DNA from: Orientallactaga sibirica
Taxonomy: Eukaryota > Chordata > Mammalia > Rodentia > Dipodidae
DNA: 64,000 nt
Direction of reading: 5' to 3'
NCBI GenBank assembly: GCA_036365145.1
Contig: JAEOAD010000024.1
Span: 13,473,501 to 13,537,500 of the forward strand
Below are positions 42,410-51,545 of the stretch, one piece after another. Under the pieces are notes generated by a model. The model was not told where the DNA came from, searched no databases, and saw only the letters and a program-made list of their open reading frames with translations. The translations under genes were made by a program, and so were the position numbers. Numbering within the stretch: position 1 is the first letter of the stretch; each line of letters starts with the position of its first letter.

Positions 42410-42614
42410 ATGTGAGAGGAATCAACGTTGTGCTTTGCAGATTTTGGTGATGAGTGAAGGTTGAGATTCCAACATCCTGAGACGTGATTTTCAGGCACTG
42501 AGTGTTAATTGATGATCAAATCATACGACATTTCTTCATTTTTAGTTCTCTAGGAAAGAGTAAAGTTTCACCTCAAAAAAAAATCCTCATGAAAATTAGT
42601 CTCGATAAGATTCA
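42304..42614. other. unique sequence with A28 run
   Basis: Contains a 28-base A run (42381-42408) with no recognisable element attached. Otherwise nothing seen. Confidence 0.5.
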
Positions 42615-42725
42615 TATTCAACTAATTGAGTCCCTTCTAACTGCCAGTCACCGTGGTAGATACTTTCACATACATTATCACATTTAATTCTCACAGCAAC
42701 TGCGTGAAGTTGTTTATCTAGAAAC
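42615..42725 (+). repeat. MIR SINE fragment
   Basis: CCAGTCACCGTGGTAGATAC, TTTCACATACATTATCACATTTAATTCTCACAGCAAC and TGCGTGAAGTTGTT match the MIR core ('tttacatacattatctcatttaatcctcacaacaac'). Confidence 0.8.
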
Positions 42726-43604
42726 TCTAATTAATTATATTGTAATGAAAATGCAACTGCCAAATATTAATCAAGTATTCATTGAATTAATTAGACATAT
42801 ATTGTTTGATTTCTAATCCTATACTGCTCCACTGCCCAGATTCCAATTTGGCTTTTAATAGACATTAATAGCACAAAATAACAAAAAGAGTAGTTCAATG
42901 TCAAATAAGGCACATGAATAAAATGCTTTAGTGAAAATAGAAACATGTCGGGGGATGGAAGACCCAAGTGGCACACTAGCATCAATCTTGGGCAAATCAC
43001 CAAATTTTCTTGAGGCTGTTACTTCACGCCACACGGAATTAATGCTTCTCACTCAGTCCATCGTGTAGGGTTGCTTCATGAGTCAAAAGAGGTACTGGCT
43101 AAGAAGCTGTTCACTACACAGAAGGTATAAATCAAGATACAGATAAAGAATCCTGAGTCACCTCTTTTTTTTCATTTTCAAAATCTTTCTTCAAGAAGGT
43201 TTTCTGAATAAAGCGAGGCTGCAGAAAATAGAAGCTTTTAGAGCTACATTACCTGGTCCTCATCAGTGTCCGTTTTCTTCCTGTGTGCCCCTAAGTCAAG
43301 GCCCAGCCACATCCCTGCACCTAAGACTATCAACTTGCTCTTAATGATGGTTCATATGGCTTTACTCAATCATTGTTATAAGTCCTGACTTGGAATCACT
43401 GAAACTCATCAATCACTGAAACTCATCAATGAATTGAGAAAAATCTTTTAAAGAGACAGAAGAGGCAGGATATTAACTGTGTGAGTTTAGTTTACCTGTG
43501 GCATCTACTTTCTCTTCAAAGAGAAAAGCAATAAAGACATTTAGAACAAACCCACAATGTACCTAACAGTTGCCTTTAAATGTCTGTATAATTACTGGGT
43601 TAGT
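42726..43604. other. unique sequence
   Basis: No repeat or gene recognised. A short tandem duplication of AATCACTGAAACTCATC lies near 43395-43428. Confidence 0.5.
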
Positions 43605-43945
43605 TAATCTCCATGGTCAACTTATCACCTAGCAGACAAATCTCTGGATGTGTCTGTGGGATAGTTCCTACATTAGGTGAATTGACGTGGGCAGATCCAA
43701 CCTAACTTCAGGCAGCACCATGTTGTGGCCTGGAGTCCTGAACTGAATACAAGGATAAAAGCTAGCTGACCATCAACATGCAGCTCCCTCTGCTTTCTGA
43801 CTGTGAATGCAGTGTGCCACATGCCTTCCCGGACAACATGGACTGTTTCCCTTCAAATGGTAAACTGAAATAAGCCCTTTCTTCCTTCCTTGAGTTGCTT
43901 CTTTGTAGGTATTTTGTAACAGAAATAAGGAACATAACCAGTATA
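43605..43945 (+). mobile_element. rodent interspersed repeat, class uncertain
   Basis: Reads GGTCAACTTATCACCTAGCAG, TCTCTGGATGTGTCTGTGGG, TAGGTGAATTGACGTGGGCAG, ATGCAGTGTGCCACATGCC, AATAAGCCCTTTCTTCCTTCC, GTATTTTGTAACAGAAATAAGG. This whole layout, including 'aaataaaccctttcttcc...ttttgtcacagcaa', is familiar from a common rodent LTR-like or DNA-like repeat. I cannot assign the class confidently. Confidence 0.6.
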
Positions 43946-44691
43946 AATATCAATTAACCCAGGGATTGGTATAGTTTTGGGTTTGACGTCCATGGCCAGC
44001 CCCTCACTCCTGGGAAACTGGTGCTGCACTAACCAGTGGAAGCTCGGGTTGTGTCTCTGTCCTTGGACCTGGTCCTGCTTTCCCAGAGGCTGGCCTTACT
44101 TCTTTCTCTGAAACAGTTGCCTTCTTTATCACAATCTGGTCAGTTCACTTCTAACTTGATATTGACATAACTTTGGAGAAGCCTCAGTCTTTCTATCTGC
44201 AATTGCTCAATACTGAGGCATAGTTTTTCTCTCCAAAACAGTTACTAATTGTAACTCGCTGTTTTACTTCTACTAATGAATCTGTGCAGTTCATGAACTA
44301 TAAAAGCTTCCCCTCCCCCTGTGACTCCTGCAGTATCAAACGTGCATAAGTGGTCTCACCTTGGCTGCTCACGTCTGAAAGCTGCCTCAACCTGGCCTAG
44401 AATCAGGATGAACTATTCCACTTAACATGAATTGAGCTATGTAGAGGTTTTGTGTAGAAAACTCAAGCAGACCTCTTATTGTCCTCAACTGTATGTGAGC
44501 TCTGCCACTTTCCCTATATCAAATACCATTAATGGAGCTACCACCTATGGCCCTGTGCTTGGATCTGACAAATATTAGACTGAACTACATAGGTTTACTA
44601 TTTTTATAGATCAAATACTAGTAATTTTCTATAATCATACTAATATTTTTTTCATCCAAAACACTCAACCATCTTAAAAAGTACACATAAC
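43946..44691. other. unique sequence
   Basis: Nothing recognised. Confidence 0.5.
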
Positions 44692-44742
44692 CAACCCCAT
44701 TTCAACCAATGCCTTTAACCTCTGAGTCATCTCTCCAACCCA
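44692..44742 (-). mobile_element. SINE head fragment
   Basis: CAATGCCTTTAACCTCTGAGTCATCTCTCCAACCC is the complement of a DIP/B2-type head. The body is missing. Confidence 0.6.
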
Positions 44743-44816
44743 ACCCCACTTCGAATCTAAAGAAACAGAAACTCAGATTGATAATAAAAAATAAAAATAA
44801 AAAAGGCCGTGCTCTT

Positions 44817-44832
44817 GTGCTTGCTTCGGCAA

Positions 44833-44873
<41 letters not shown>

Positions 44874-44900
44874 GGCCCCTGCACAAGGATGACACGCAAA
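44817..44900 (+). pseudogene. truncated U6 snRNA retropseudogene
   Basis: About 84 of the ~107 U6 bases from the 5' end: GTGCTTGCTTCGGCAACACA, ATACTAAAATTGGAACGATA, CAGAGAAGATTAGCATGGCC, then CCTGCACAAGGATGACACGC. It has two G-to-A changes relative to the usual sequence (at CpG or AG sites). The 3' end after ACACGCAAA is missing. A 17-bp duplication (AAAAAAGGCCGTGCTCT, 44799-44815 and 44898-44914) flanks it, showing L1-mediated insertion. No TATA/PSE-like U6 promoter is expected to have moved with it. Confidence 0.95.
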
Positions 44901-44914
44901 AAAGGCCGTGCTCT

Positions 44915-45301
44915 GTGTGGAGTGATGGCTCCAGGGTTAAAGTCCTTGCCTTACAAGTATGAAGACAAGAGTTTGAATAGATGCCCCCAATATACTCAGG
45001 ATTTTATCACAGTTTTTAATTTAGACCTGCAGCCACCTGGCTGGAAGAGGTGTCACTGTAGGTGGATCTGGAATTCCAGTCTAAAATTATGCACAGTGCT
45101 TGACCTCTGCCTGGAGTTCCTAAGTGTGCTTGCTTGCTGGTGTGGCTTGTGGCTTTTTCTCTTTCAGCATGGACCTATGAAAATGGGCTAGCTTCTTCTG
45201 CCATTATGGAACTTCGCCTGAATCTATAAGCTTTAATAAGTATCCCTTCTTCCGTAACTGTGCCAGAGTTGAAAGTTCATCTCAGTGACTGAGGCTGTCT
45301 A
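44915..45301 (+). mobile_element. MaLR-type LTR with a SINE scrap at its start
   Basis: From about 44965 the sequence parallels the LTR at 46942-47322: GAATAGATGCCCCCAATATACTCAGG, TTTAATTTAGACCTGCAGCCACCTGG, TTCTTCTGCCATTATGGAAC, CTATAAGCTTTAATAAGTA. The first ~50 bp are a B2/B4-like SINE head (GGAGTGATGGCTCCAGGG). The open frame of 100 aa at 44889-45191 is not a gene. Confidence 0.75.
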
Positions 45302-45435
45302 CTACCGTGGGGTAGCCCAAATGTAATCTCAGCATTTGGGACTCAGAGACCGCCAAGGCAATCACCAAGGCAACACTAGCCAAATCAGCAAACTCTGGGT
45401 TCAAGTGAGAGTCCCGCCTTAGTAAGAAAAGTGGA
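45302..45435 (+). mobile_element. B4/B1-like SINE, part 1
   Basis: GTGGGGTAGCCCAAATGTAATCTCAGCATTTGGG and GGTTCAAGTGAGAGTCCCGCC are B1/B4-like. Interrupted by a DIP at 45436. Confidence 0.6.
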
Positions 45436-45659
45436 GGGGCTGGAGAGATGGCTTAGCAGTTAAGGCATTTGCCTGTGAAACCTAAGGACCCCAGTTTGGT
45501 TCTCCAGGTCCCACATAAGCCAGATGCACAAGGTGGCACATGCATCTGGAATTTGTTTGCAGTGGCTAGAAGCCCTGACATGCCCATTCTCAATCTCTCT
45601 CTCTCTCTCTTCATCTGTCTCTAATAAATAAATAAAAATAAAATCTTTAAAACAAAAAG
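45436..45659 (+). mobile_element. DIP-type SINE with target-site duplication
   Basis: GGGGCTGGAGAGATGGCTTAG head, AAGGCATTTGCCTGTGAAACC, CCAGGTCCCACATAAGCCAG, GATGCACAAGGTGGCACATG, TTTGTTTGCAGTGGCTAG, CT tract and A/T-rich tail. Flanked by AGAAAAGTGGA on both sides (45425-45435 and 45660-45670). Confidence 0.97.
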
Positions 45660-45670
45660 AGAAAAGTGGA

Positions 45671-45805
45671 AAGTGATGGGGAAAGACATCTAAGATCAAC
45701 CTTTCATCCCCACAGGCACATGTGCATTCACACCTACACACACATGCACTCACAGGCACACATGCATACAACATACTACACATACATTCACATGCAAAAA
45801 ATATT
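45671..45805 (+). mobile_element. B4/B1-like SINE, part 2
   Basis: AAGTGATGGGGAAAGACATC, ATCAACCTTTCATCCCCACAGGC and a CACACATGCACTCACAGG tail continue the element split by the DIP. Confidence 0.6.
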
Positions 45806-46162
45806 TTAAGGCTATGCTCAACCCCCTGGGGAAGTGGTGGAATTCAGTTTTTAAATGACTACCAAAGGACTCTATCACATCTATACTCAGAAATAAATTT
45901 AAGGATATATGAGACAATGAGACTATGGAAGCCTATACAGCATTACCATATAGATAAAAGATATAGAATAAGTTCAACACTAAGACTATTGTCATATAGA
46001 GATAATCATAACAAATTTTAAGTACATATCTATGAATGACAATAATACATTCCTTCATCTCTAACAGATATTAAAGAAAGAAAATGGACTGATTACAACA
46101 CAAATTTGGCTTGAAAATAAGACAAATATTTTAGCAGCTGATTTTTAAAGATTTATTTTCAA
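45806..46162. other. unique A+T-rich sequence
   Basis: Nothing recognised. Confidence 0.5.
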
Positions 46163-46344
46163 TCTATTTATTTATTTATGACAGAGAGACGCTATGGGTG
46201 TGCCAAGGCCTCTTGCTGCTGCAAATAACGCCAGATGCATGTGCTACTTCATATGCTAGGCTTTACAGAGGTGCTGGGGAATCAAACCATGCTAGCAGGC
46301 TTTACAAGCAATCACATTTAACCACTGAGCCATCTCCCCAGCCC
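46163..46344 (-). mobile_element. DIP-type SINE, diverged
   Basis: TATTTATTTATTTATGACAGAGAG tail complement, GGGTGTGCCAAGGCCTC, GCTGCAAATAACGCCAGATG, TGGGGAATCAAACCATGC, CATTTAACCACTGAGCCATCTCCCC. Confidence 0.9.
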
Positions 46345-46384
46345 ACAACTAAATTTTTAAATATACGAACAGCTTTCCTATAAA

Positions 46385-46757
46385 GCAGGTCAACTTGTAT
46401 TTTGTTGTTGCTGGATGTTTGAAGTGCTCATGTGTGGTCATATTTGCACATGTGTTCGTGCACATGCGCAAAGCTAGAAGACAACCTTGCCATCATTCCT
46501 CGCAGGTGTTGTCCACCTTCTTTTATTTTTTGAGACACCATCTCTTAACGGGCTAGTCTTCACCAAGTAGACTAAAGTGACTGGCCAGCCAGCCTCAGAG
46601 ATTCACCAGTGATTGCCTCCCCAACATTCTTCCCCACCACTAGGATTATGAGTATGTCCACATGCCTGGCCTTTTTATGTGGATTCTGAGGCTCTAACTC
46701 AGGTCCTCATGCTTGCAAGACCAGTGCTTTACCAGCTGAGACGTCCCTCCAGCCCTG
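46385..46757 (-). mobile_element. B4-like composite SINE, near full length
   Basis: From the right on the minus strand: GGCTGGAGGGACGTCTCAGC head, CTTGCAAGCATGAGGACCTG, AGCCTCAGAATCCACATAAAAAGG, GCATGTGGACATACTCATAATCC, then B1-like middle and GTTGTCTTCTAGC...CACATGTG tail. It is the best-preserved example of this composite in the window. Confidence 0.75.
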
Positions 46758-46764
46758 TGTTCTA

Positions 46765-46865
46765 CTTTTAGTAAAGGACTTTACAAGCTGGTCTCCAGTG
46801 ATCCTCTTACCTCAAATTTCTGAGTGTTGGAATTGCAGGCATGTGCCACCTCATCCAGTGTCATT
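46765..46865 (-). mobile_element. B1 SINE fragment
   Basis: Complement of a B1 left half: AGCTGGTCTCCAGTGATCC, TTCTGAGTGTTGGAATTGCAGGC, ATGTGCCACCTCATCC. Confidence 0.6.
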
Positions 46866-46941
46866 TTACTTAAAATTAGTAATATCAGGAGCCCTAAATG
46901 AAGGTAACTAGCCAAAGTATGAAGCAAACTTATTAGGTTGT

Positions 46942-47322
46942 TGTGGTGGCTTGAATTGATGTCCCCCAGTAGACTCAGGAGTTTTATTAAAGCTTCTAAT
47001 TTAGATCTCCAGCAACCTGAGGTATCACTGTGGGCCCAGCCCTAAGGTGTGTTTGTGGGCAGATGTGAATTCCAGATAAAGATATGCCAAGTGCCAGAGT
47101 TCTGCCACGTGTTATTGAAGTGTGCCTGCTTGGGCTGGTGATGGTTGCTTCTCTCTCTCTCCCTCTCTCTCTCTCTCTCCCTCTCCATGGACCTCTGAAA
47201 GTGGGCCAGCTTCTTCTGCCATTATGGAACTTCCCCTAGACCTATAAGCTTCAATAAATACCTTCCTTCATAACTGTGCCTGCTTTGGAAGTTCTCCCAG
47301 CAATCAGAAGCTGTCTGGGACA
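46942..47322 (+). mobile_element. MaLR-type (class III) solo LTR
   Basis: 381 bp bounded by TG...CA: TGTGGTGGCTTGAATTGATG, CCCCCAGTAGACTCAGGAG, CTTCTTCTGCCATTATGGAAC, AAGCTTCAATAAATACC (poly(A) signal), CAGAAGCTGTCTGGGACA. A perfect 5-bp GTTGT duplication flanks it (46937-46941 and 47323-47327), the length expected for ERVL/MaLR. A CT-rich run (47151-47184) lies inside. Confidence 0.85.
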
Positions 47323-47327
47323 GTTGT

Positions 47328-47632
47328 ATTTCCAGAACAACTCCTAAGATGACCGAGTGGGCAGATTTCAAGGAGCCAAGGTATTGCTGGAGGGCCCCTC
47401 CCATCCTGTGTTGCTCTCCTTGACTAACTCTAAGAAAGACTTAGCTGAGTGGCTCAACTTTGCACCAACAGTTGAAGAGTAAGGTGGTGTAACCTAATTT
47501 TCCCTCTGTGGGAGAAAACCCAATTACAAAGAGGGATAGGAAGGCAAGAATATGTGAAAACTGAATAACTAGTAAGCTTAATAAAAGTACAATATCTTGG
47601 TAAGATCTCAAGTCAGTGAAATGCAGGCAGAA
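47328..47632. other. unique sequence
   Basis: Nothing recognised. Confidence 0.5.
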
Positions 47633-47644
47633 AGTGGGACATTT

Positions 47645-47819
47645 GGGCTAGAAAGATGGCTTAGCAATTAAGGCATTTGCCTGTGAAGTCAAAGGACCCA
47701 GGTTCGATTCTGCAGGACCCACATAAGCCAGATACGCAATGTGGTGCATGCATCTGGAGTTTGTTTATAGCAGCTGAAAGCCCTGGCATGGCCATTGTTT
47801 CTATCTATCTATCTGTCTG

Positions 47820-47857
<38 letters not shown>

Positions 47858-47925
47858 ATCTATTTGTCTATCTATCATCTATCTATATCTTTCTCTTTCT
47901 CTCAGTAAATAAATAATGTTGTTAG
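47645..47925 (+). mobile_element. DIP-type SINE with (TATC)n and target-site duplication
   Basis: GGGCTAGAAAGATGGCTTAGC head, GTTCGATTCTGCAGGACCC, AAGCCAGATACGCAATG, GTTTGTTTATAGCAGCTG. The CT-rich segment is replaced by an interrupted (TATC)n/(TGTC)n array (47800-47886), then AAATAAATAA. Flanked by AGTGGGACATTT (47633-47644 and 47926-47937). Confidence 0.95.
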
Positions 47926-47937
47926 AGTGGGACATTT

Positions 47938-48419
47938 AACCCAGGTACAATGCAATGAAGTCCATAGGGATCTCTCTCAGAGCTACAGCTTGCCATGGTG
48001 GGAAATGCTCTGCCCATGCGAATATTCTCAACCTATGAAAACAGTCTCTGTTCATTCACTGAGCTTTCTCTTTTTCTGAAAAACTTTATGGATAAATTAG
48101 AGATGTTTTTAAATGAAAACTACATGCAAATTTCTTATCTAAAATACTATTTTTGTACTTGTAACTTCCTCTCCAGACTACCTTTGTAATTATAACCATT
48201 GTGGGTATAATTCTGACTATACACTCTTCAGATCATCATTATACCATAAACATGCTTGTATGTTTATAATTATCATGCTTAATGTGAGAAGGACTTCCAC
48301 ACAGAACAATTGAAAGCACTTTTTGCTTTGAGCTCTGGATGCCAGAAAAAAGCTCTGTGGTAAGCATCAGTTGTTTTTGCCTGCATAGTATTTATTCTCT
48401 CTTGTGCAGAGGACTGTGG
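47938..48419. other. unique sequence
   Basis: Nothing recognised. Confidence 0.5.
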
Positions 48420-48900
48420 GAAAAGACCCTTTCCTTTTGGAAGACAAGCCTATGCTTACTTTAGCCTGTTTAGTTCAGGTTGAGTGGACCCTGGCTCAGG
48501 AGCTGAGTAGTGATTGGGTTAAATAACCTGAGTGAATCAAGAAGAGTCATATGACCTTAGTCCAATGAGCTGCCATCTCATGATAGACTTATAAGAAAGG
48601 TTTAAAGCTGGCCAATTACAGTGCTGAATCTACATGAAGCCACCACAGGCAAGAGCTTGCCAGGGAATTTAATCAATGTGGAAGAGCAAAGTTTAGACAA
48701 GGGATGTGGGAAAATAGAAGAGAAAAAAGCCCAATCCCTAATTGGGCTTTCTCTGAATCCCTGGATGCAGTGGTGCTTGACTTCCCAAATATTTGACTCA
48801 ACAAATCCCCTTTGAGGTTCAGCCAATTTAAGTGAGTTTTCTGTTGCTTGGAACCAGAATCATGATATCTATGAAACCGGACATGACAACAATAAAAAGG
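48420..48900 (+). repeat. ancient mammalian repeat, class uncertain
   Basis: The order GAGTGGACCCTGGCTCAGG, GTCCAATGAGCTGCCATC, CCTGGATGCAGTGGTGCTTG, AACAAATCCCCTTTGAGG, AGTGAGTTTTCTGTTGCTTGGAACC parallels an old eutherian repeat ending '...aataaattcccttt..gttgagtttctgtcacttgcaacc'. I do not name the family. Confidence 0.5.
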
Positions 48901-49130
48901 GGTATCTACATGAGTATTTACTATGTAACAACTATTGTTGTTAGTATATATATTTCACCAAGAAATAAGCAGAAGATATTGAAATCTAAAACCTGCAATT
49001 TATAAGGTAGAATTATGTCATTATGAAGTCAATCAAATAACTACACAGCTAGTTGGCCTCCAAGGTCTGACCAAAACCCAACATTTTTCTAGCTGCTGCC
49101 TGGTGGAGATAGAACTGTCCATTCTCTTTT
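48901..49130. other. unique sequence
   Basis: Nothing recognised. Confidence 0.5.
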
Positions 49131-49830
49131 ACATATTGGTGGGGTCAATTAATAGGTGTGATAGGTGACTGCAACTCCCAAGACAGGAGATGGTGGCCGG
49201 AGACCCTGCTATCTACTTGGAAACTGTTTCATGAGCTTTTTCTGGAGAGGTATAAGCCCACCTCTATCTGACCCTCCCTCTGCACACACACTCAAGTAGG
49301 GCACAAATGACAGACCATAGCACACTTAGACCAAAGTCCAACTTAGTGTAACACTGAGTTTAGTGGGTTTATTTATAGTGCATAGGTGAGGGGTTACATA
49401 TTGGAATGTGGGGGACCCCAGAGCAGCCACTTCCCTAGAAAGTCTCACCCCAGTATGAATGACAATTTCCCCATACTACATAGATAGAACCCTTCCTTCA
49501 ACTGGCCTTCTACACACTATATTGTCTAGCACCTCCAGAGACCACAAGACCACATACAGCTAGAGCAGAATTCCATACAGCTGGCAGGGAGAGGAGCTGA
49601 GATCTCAGAGGTCTATTGACTTTTCTATGAGGGAAGGTCAGTGGTCCCAAGCTTAAGGGTCTCTTGTGTATATTCACAACTGCTAAGCTTGGAGGACCAC
49701 ATTCAATAACAAACTTTCATTGCTCTGATCCAAGGCAATTGGGTTAGGATATTAGGGCACAGATACTCTCTCACAGGAAACTTCCTGGGAATTCTTTCCC
49801 CACCTAGTCCTTCCCATTTTCTCTCATAGA
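49131..49830 (-). repeat. possible rodent interspersed repeat
   Basis: TGGTGGGGTCAATTAATAG, AACACTGAGTTTAGTGGGTTTATTTATAG and GGTGAGGGGTTACATATTGG recall a widespread rodent repeat of 'gtttattgggttacttacag...' type in minus orientation. Boundaries and class are unsure. Confidence 0.35.
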
Positions 49831-50165
49831 AGAATTGTATTTATTTTCCTTTTGTGGCTGTTAGGGATCAAAACCAGGACCTTGGGCTGGAGAGATGGCT
49901 TAGCGGTTAAGGTATTTGTCTGCAAAGCCAAAGGACCCAGGTTCGATTCTCCAGGTCCCACATAAGTCAGATGCACAAGGGGGTGCATTCATCTGGAGTT
50001 TGTTTGCAGTGGCTGGAGGCCCTGGTGTGCCCATTCTCTCTCTTTCTTTCTCTCTCTTTCTCTCGCTCTGCCTCTTTCTCTCTCTCAAATAAATAAATAA
50101 AATATATTTTTAAAGACAAGACCTTACACATCATAAACAAATTCTCTACCACTGAGCCCAGATAA
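49831..50165 (-). mobile_element. ID-like SINE split by a DIP
   Basis: GGCTGTTAGGGATCAAAACCAGGACCTT on the left of the DIP and AGACCTTACACATCATAAAC...TCTACCACTGAGCCC on its right read together as the complement of an ID-like SINE ('gggctcagtggtagag...tgatgtgt aaggtcctggttttgatccc'). Confidence 0.65.
49885..50112 (+). mobile_element. DIP-type SINE, short subfamily
   Basis: GGGCTGGAGAGATGGCTTAGC head, TCTGCAAAGCCAAAGGACCC, GTTCGATTCTCCAGGTCCC, TCAGATGCACAAGGGGGTGC, TTTGTTTGCAGTGGCTGGAGG, CT-rich segment, AAATAAATAAATAAAATA tail. Well preserved. Confidence 0.97.
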
Positions 50166-50290
50166 CCCTTTCAGTCCCAAAGAAGGAGCAGACAGGGAAT
50201 GTGTCCAGTTAGCTGTATCACAGAGTTTTATTGCAATGTTTGTGAGCTCTTCTGCTCTTAACAAATACCATGCTTAAAAAATTATATATA

Positions 50291-50440
50291 GGGCCTGAAG
50301 AGATAGATTAGGGATTAAGGTACTTGCCTGAAGAGCCAAAGGACACCAATTTGATTCCCTAGTACCCACATAAGCCAGATGTATGAGGTGGCACATGCAT
50401 CTGGAGTTCATTTACAGCAGCTGGAGGTCTTGGCATGTCC
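50291..50440 (+). mobile_element. DIP-type SINE, 3'-truncated
   Basis: AGGGCCTGAAGAGATAGATTAG head, TTGATTCCCTAGTACCC, AAGCCAGATGTATGAGG, GTTCATTTACAGCAGCTGG, then it stops before the CT-rich segment and passes into TA-rich DNA. Confidence 0.88.
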
Positions 50441-50464
50441 ATTAAAATTTTTAAATTATACATA

Positions 50465-50468
<4 letters not shown>

Positions 50469-50515
<47 letters not shown>

Positions 50516-50635
50516 ATTATATATATTATAAATAATATAGAAACATAAAACTTTTATATAATTATATATAATACATAAAACTTATATTTATAATATATAA
50601 AAATATATATGTATATGTACAATCAAGGTCATATA
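50469..50635 (+). repeat. (TA)n microsatellite and TA-rich flank
   Basis: About 22 uninterrupted TA units (50469-50513), followed by ~120 bp of imperfect TATAAT/ATATATA sequence. Highly slippable and self-complementary. Confidence 0.95.
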
Positions 50636-50639
50636 TCCA

Positions 50640-51545
50640 AAACTCTACACCTTTTCACAAAGACCTGAATACCCATGTTCACTGCTGCATTATTTACAAT
50701 AGCAAGAAAATGGACTCAGCCTGATGTCCATCAAAAGATGAATAGGGGCTGGAGAGATGGCTTAGCGGTTAAGGTGCCTGCCTCCTAAGCCTAAGAACCC
50801 GGTTCCAAACTCCAGCGGTTCCAATCTCCAGGTCCCATGTTTAGCCAGACACAAAGTGAAGCAAGGGTGCAATGCTGCACTTTCCCACAAGGGGGCGCAC
50901 GCATCTGGATTTCATTCACAGCAGCTGAGAGACTGCTGGCGCACCCATTCTCTATCTGTCTCCCTCTCCCTCTATGTCTCTCTCCAAAAATAAATAAATA
51001 AATAAAATTTTAAAAAAGGATGAATGGATAATGGAAATGTGATAATATATATGCATAAAACAATATATACATTATATACAATACAATATGTATATACAAT
51101 ACTATATATATGTACATGCAATAAAACTTTATTCAGCTATAAAGAAAATTGAAACTATGAAATTTCCAGGAAAATGCATGGGTCTTCAAAATATTATAGT
51201 AAGCAATGTGACCTGGACAAAAGACAAAAATTGCATGTTGTCTCACATGTAGATCCTAGCTTTTAATGTTTATACATAGGGGCAAATAAGTGGTTGTCCA
51301 TGTGAGTACAGGCTATGAAATTAGAACAGAGCCCACAAGAGGGGAGAAATAGGTACTGAAGAGGTAGTGGAGGGCACTGGAACACATAAGTCATGGAAGA
51401 GGGCAGGGCAATACAAAGGATGGAAATGTACAAAGAGACTGGGGAACAGAGGGCTAGAGAAGAGGGAGAAGGAGAATCAACTGAAACAAGTTCTGCTTGA
51501 AAATGCCATAATGAAATCTAATACTCTATATGCTCATTCAAAAAA
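50640..51545 (+). mobile_element. old L1 3' end split by a DIP
   Basis: CCCATGTTCACTGCTGCATTATTTACAATAGC and CTGATGTCCATCAAAAGATGAAT are classical L1M 3' landmarks. After the DIP (51006 on), TTATTCAGCTATAAAGAAAATTG, CATGTTGTCTCACATGTAGATCC and a purine-rich end continue it. No open frame is meaningful. Confidence 0.85.
50745..51005 (+). mobile_element. DIP-type SINE, long subfamily
   Basis: GGGGCTGGAGAGATGGCTTAGC head, paired CCAAACTCCAGCGG / CCAATCTCCAGG, AAAGTGAAGCAAGGGTGC, CACAAGGGGGCGCACGC, CAGCAGCTGAGAGAC, CT-rich stretch and AAATAAATAAATAAAAT tail. Flanks AAAAGATGAAT / AAAAGGATGAAT look like an imperfect target-site duplication. Confidence 0.95.

Noticed and set aside
44817..44900. Functional U6 snRNA gene
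   Set aside because: The 3' ~20 bases and terminator T-run are missing, and a target-site duplication marks it as a retrocopy.
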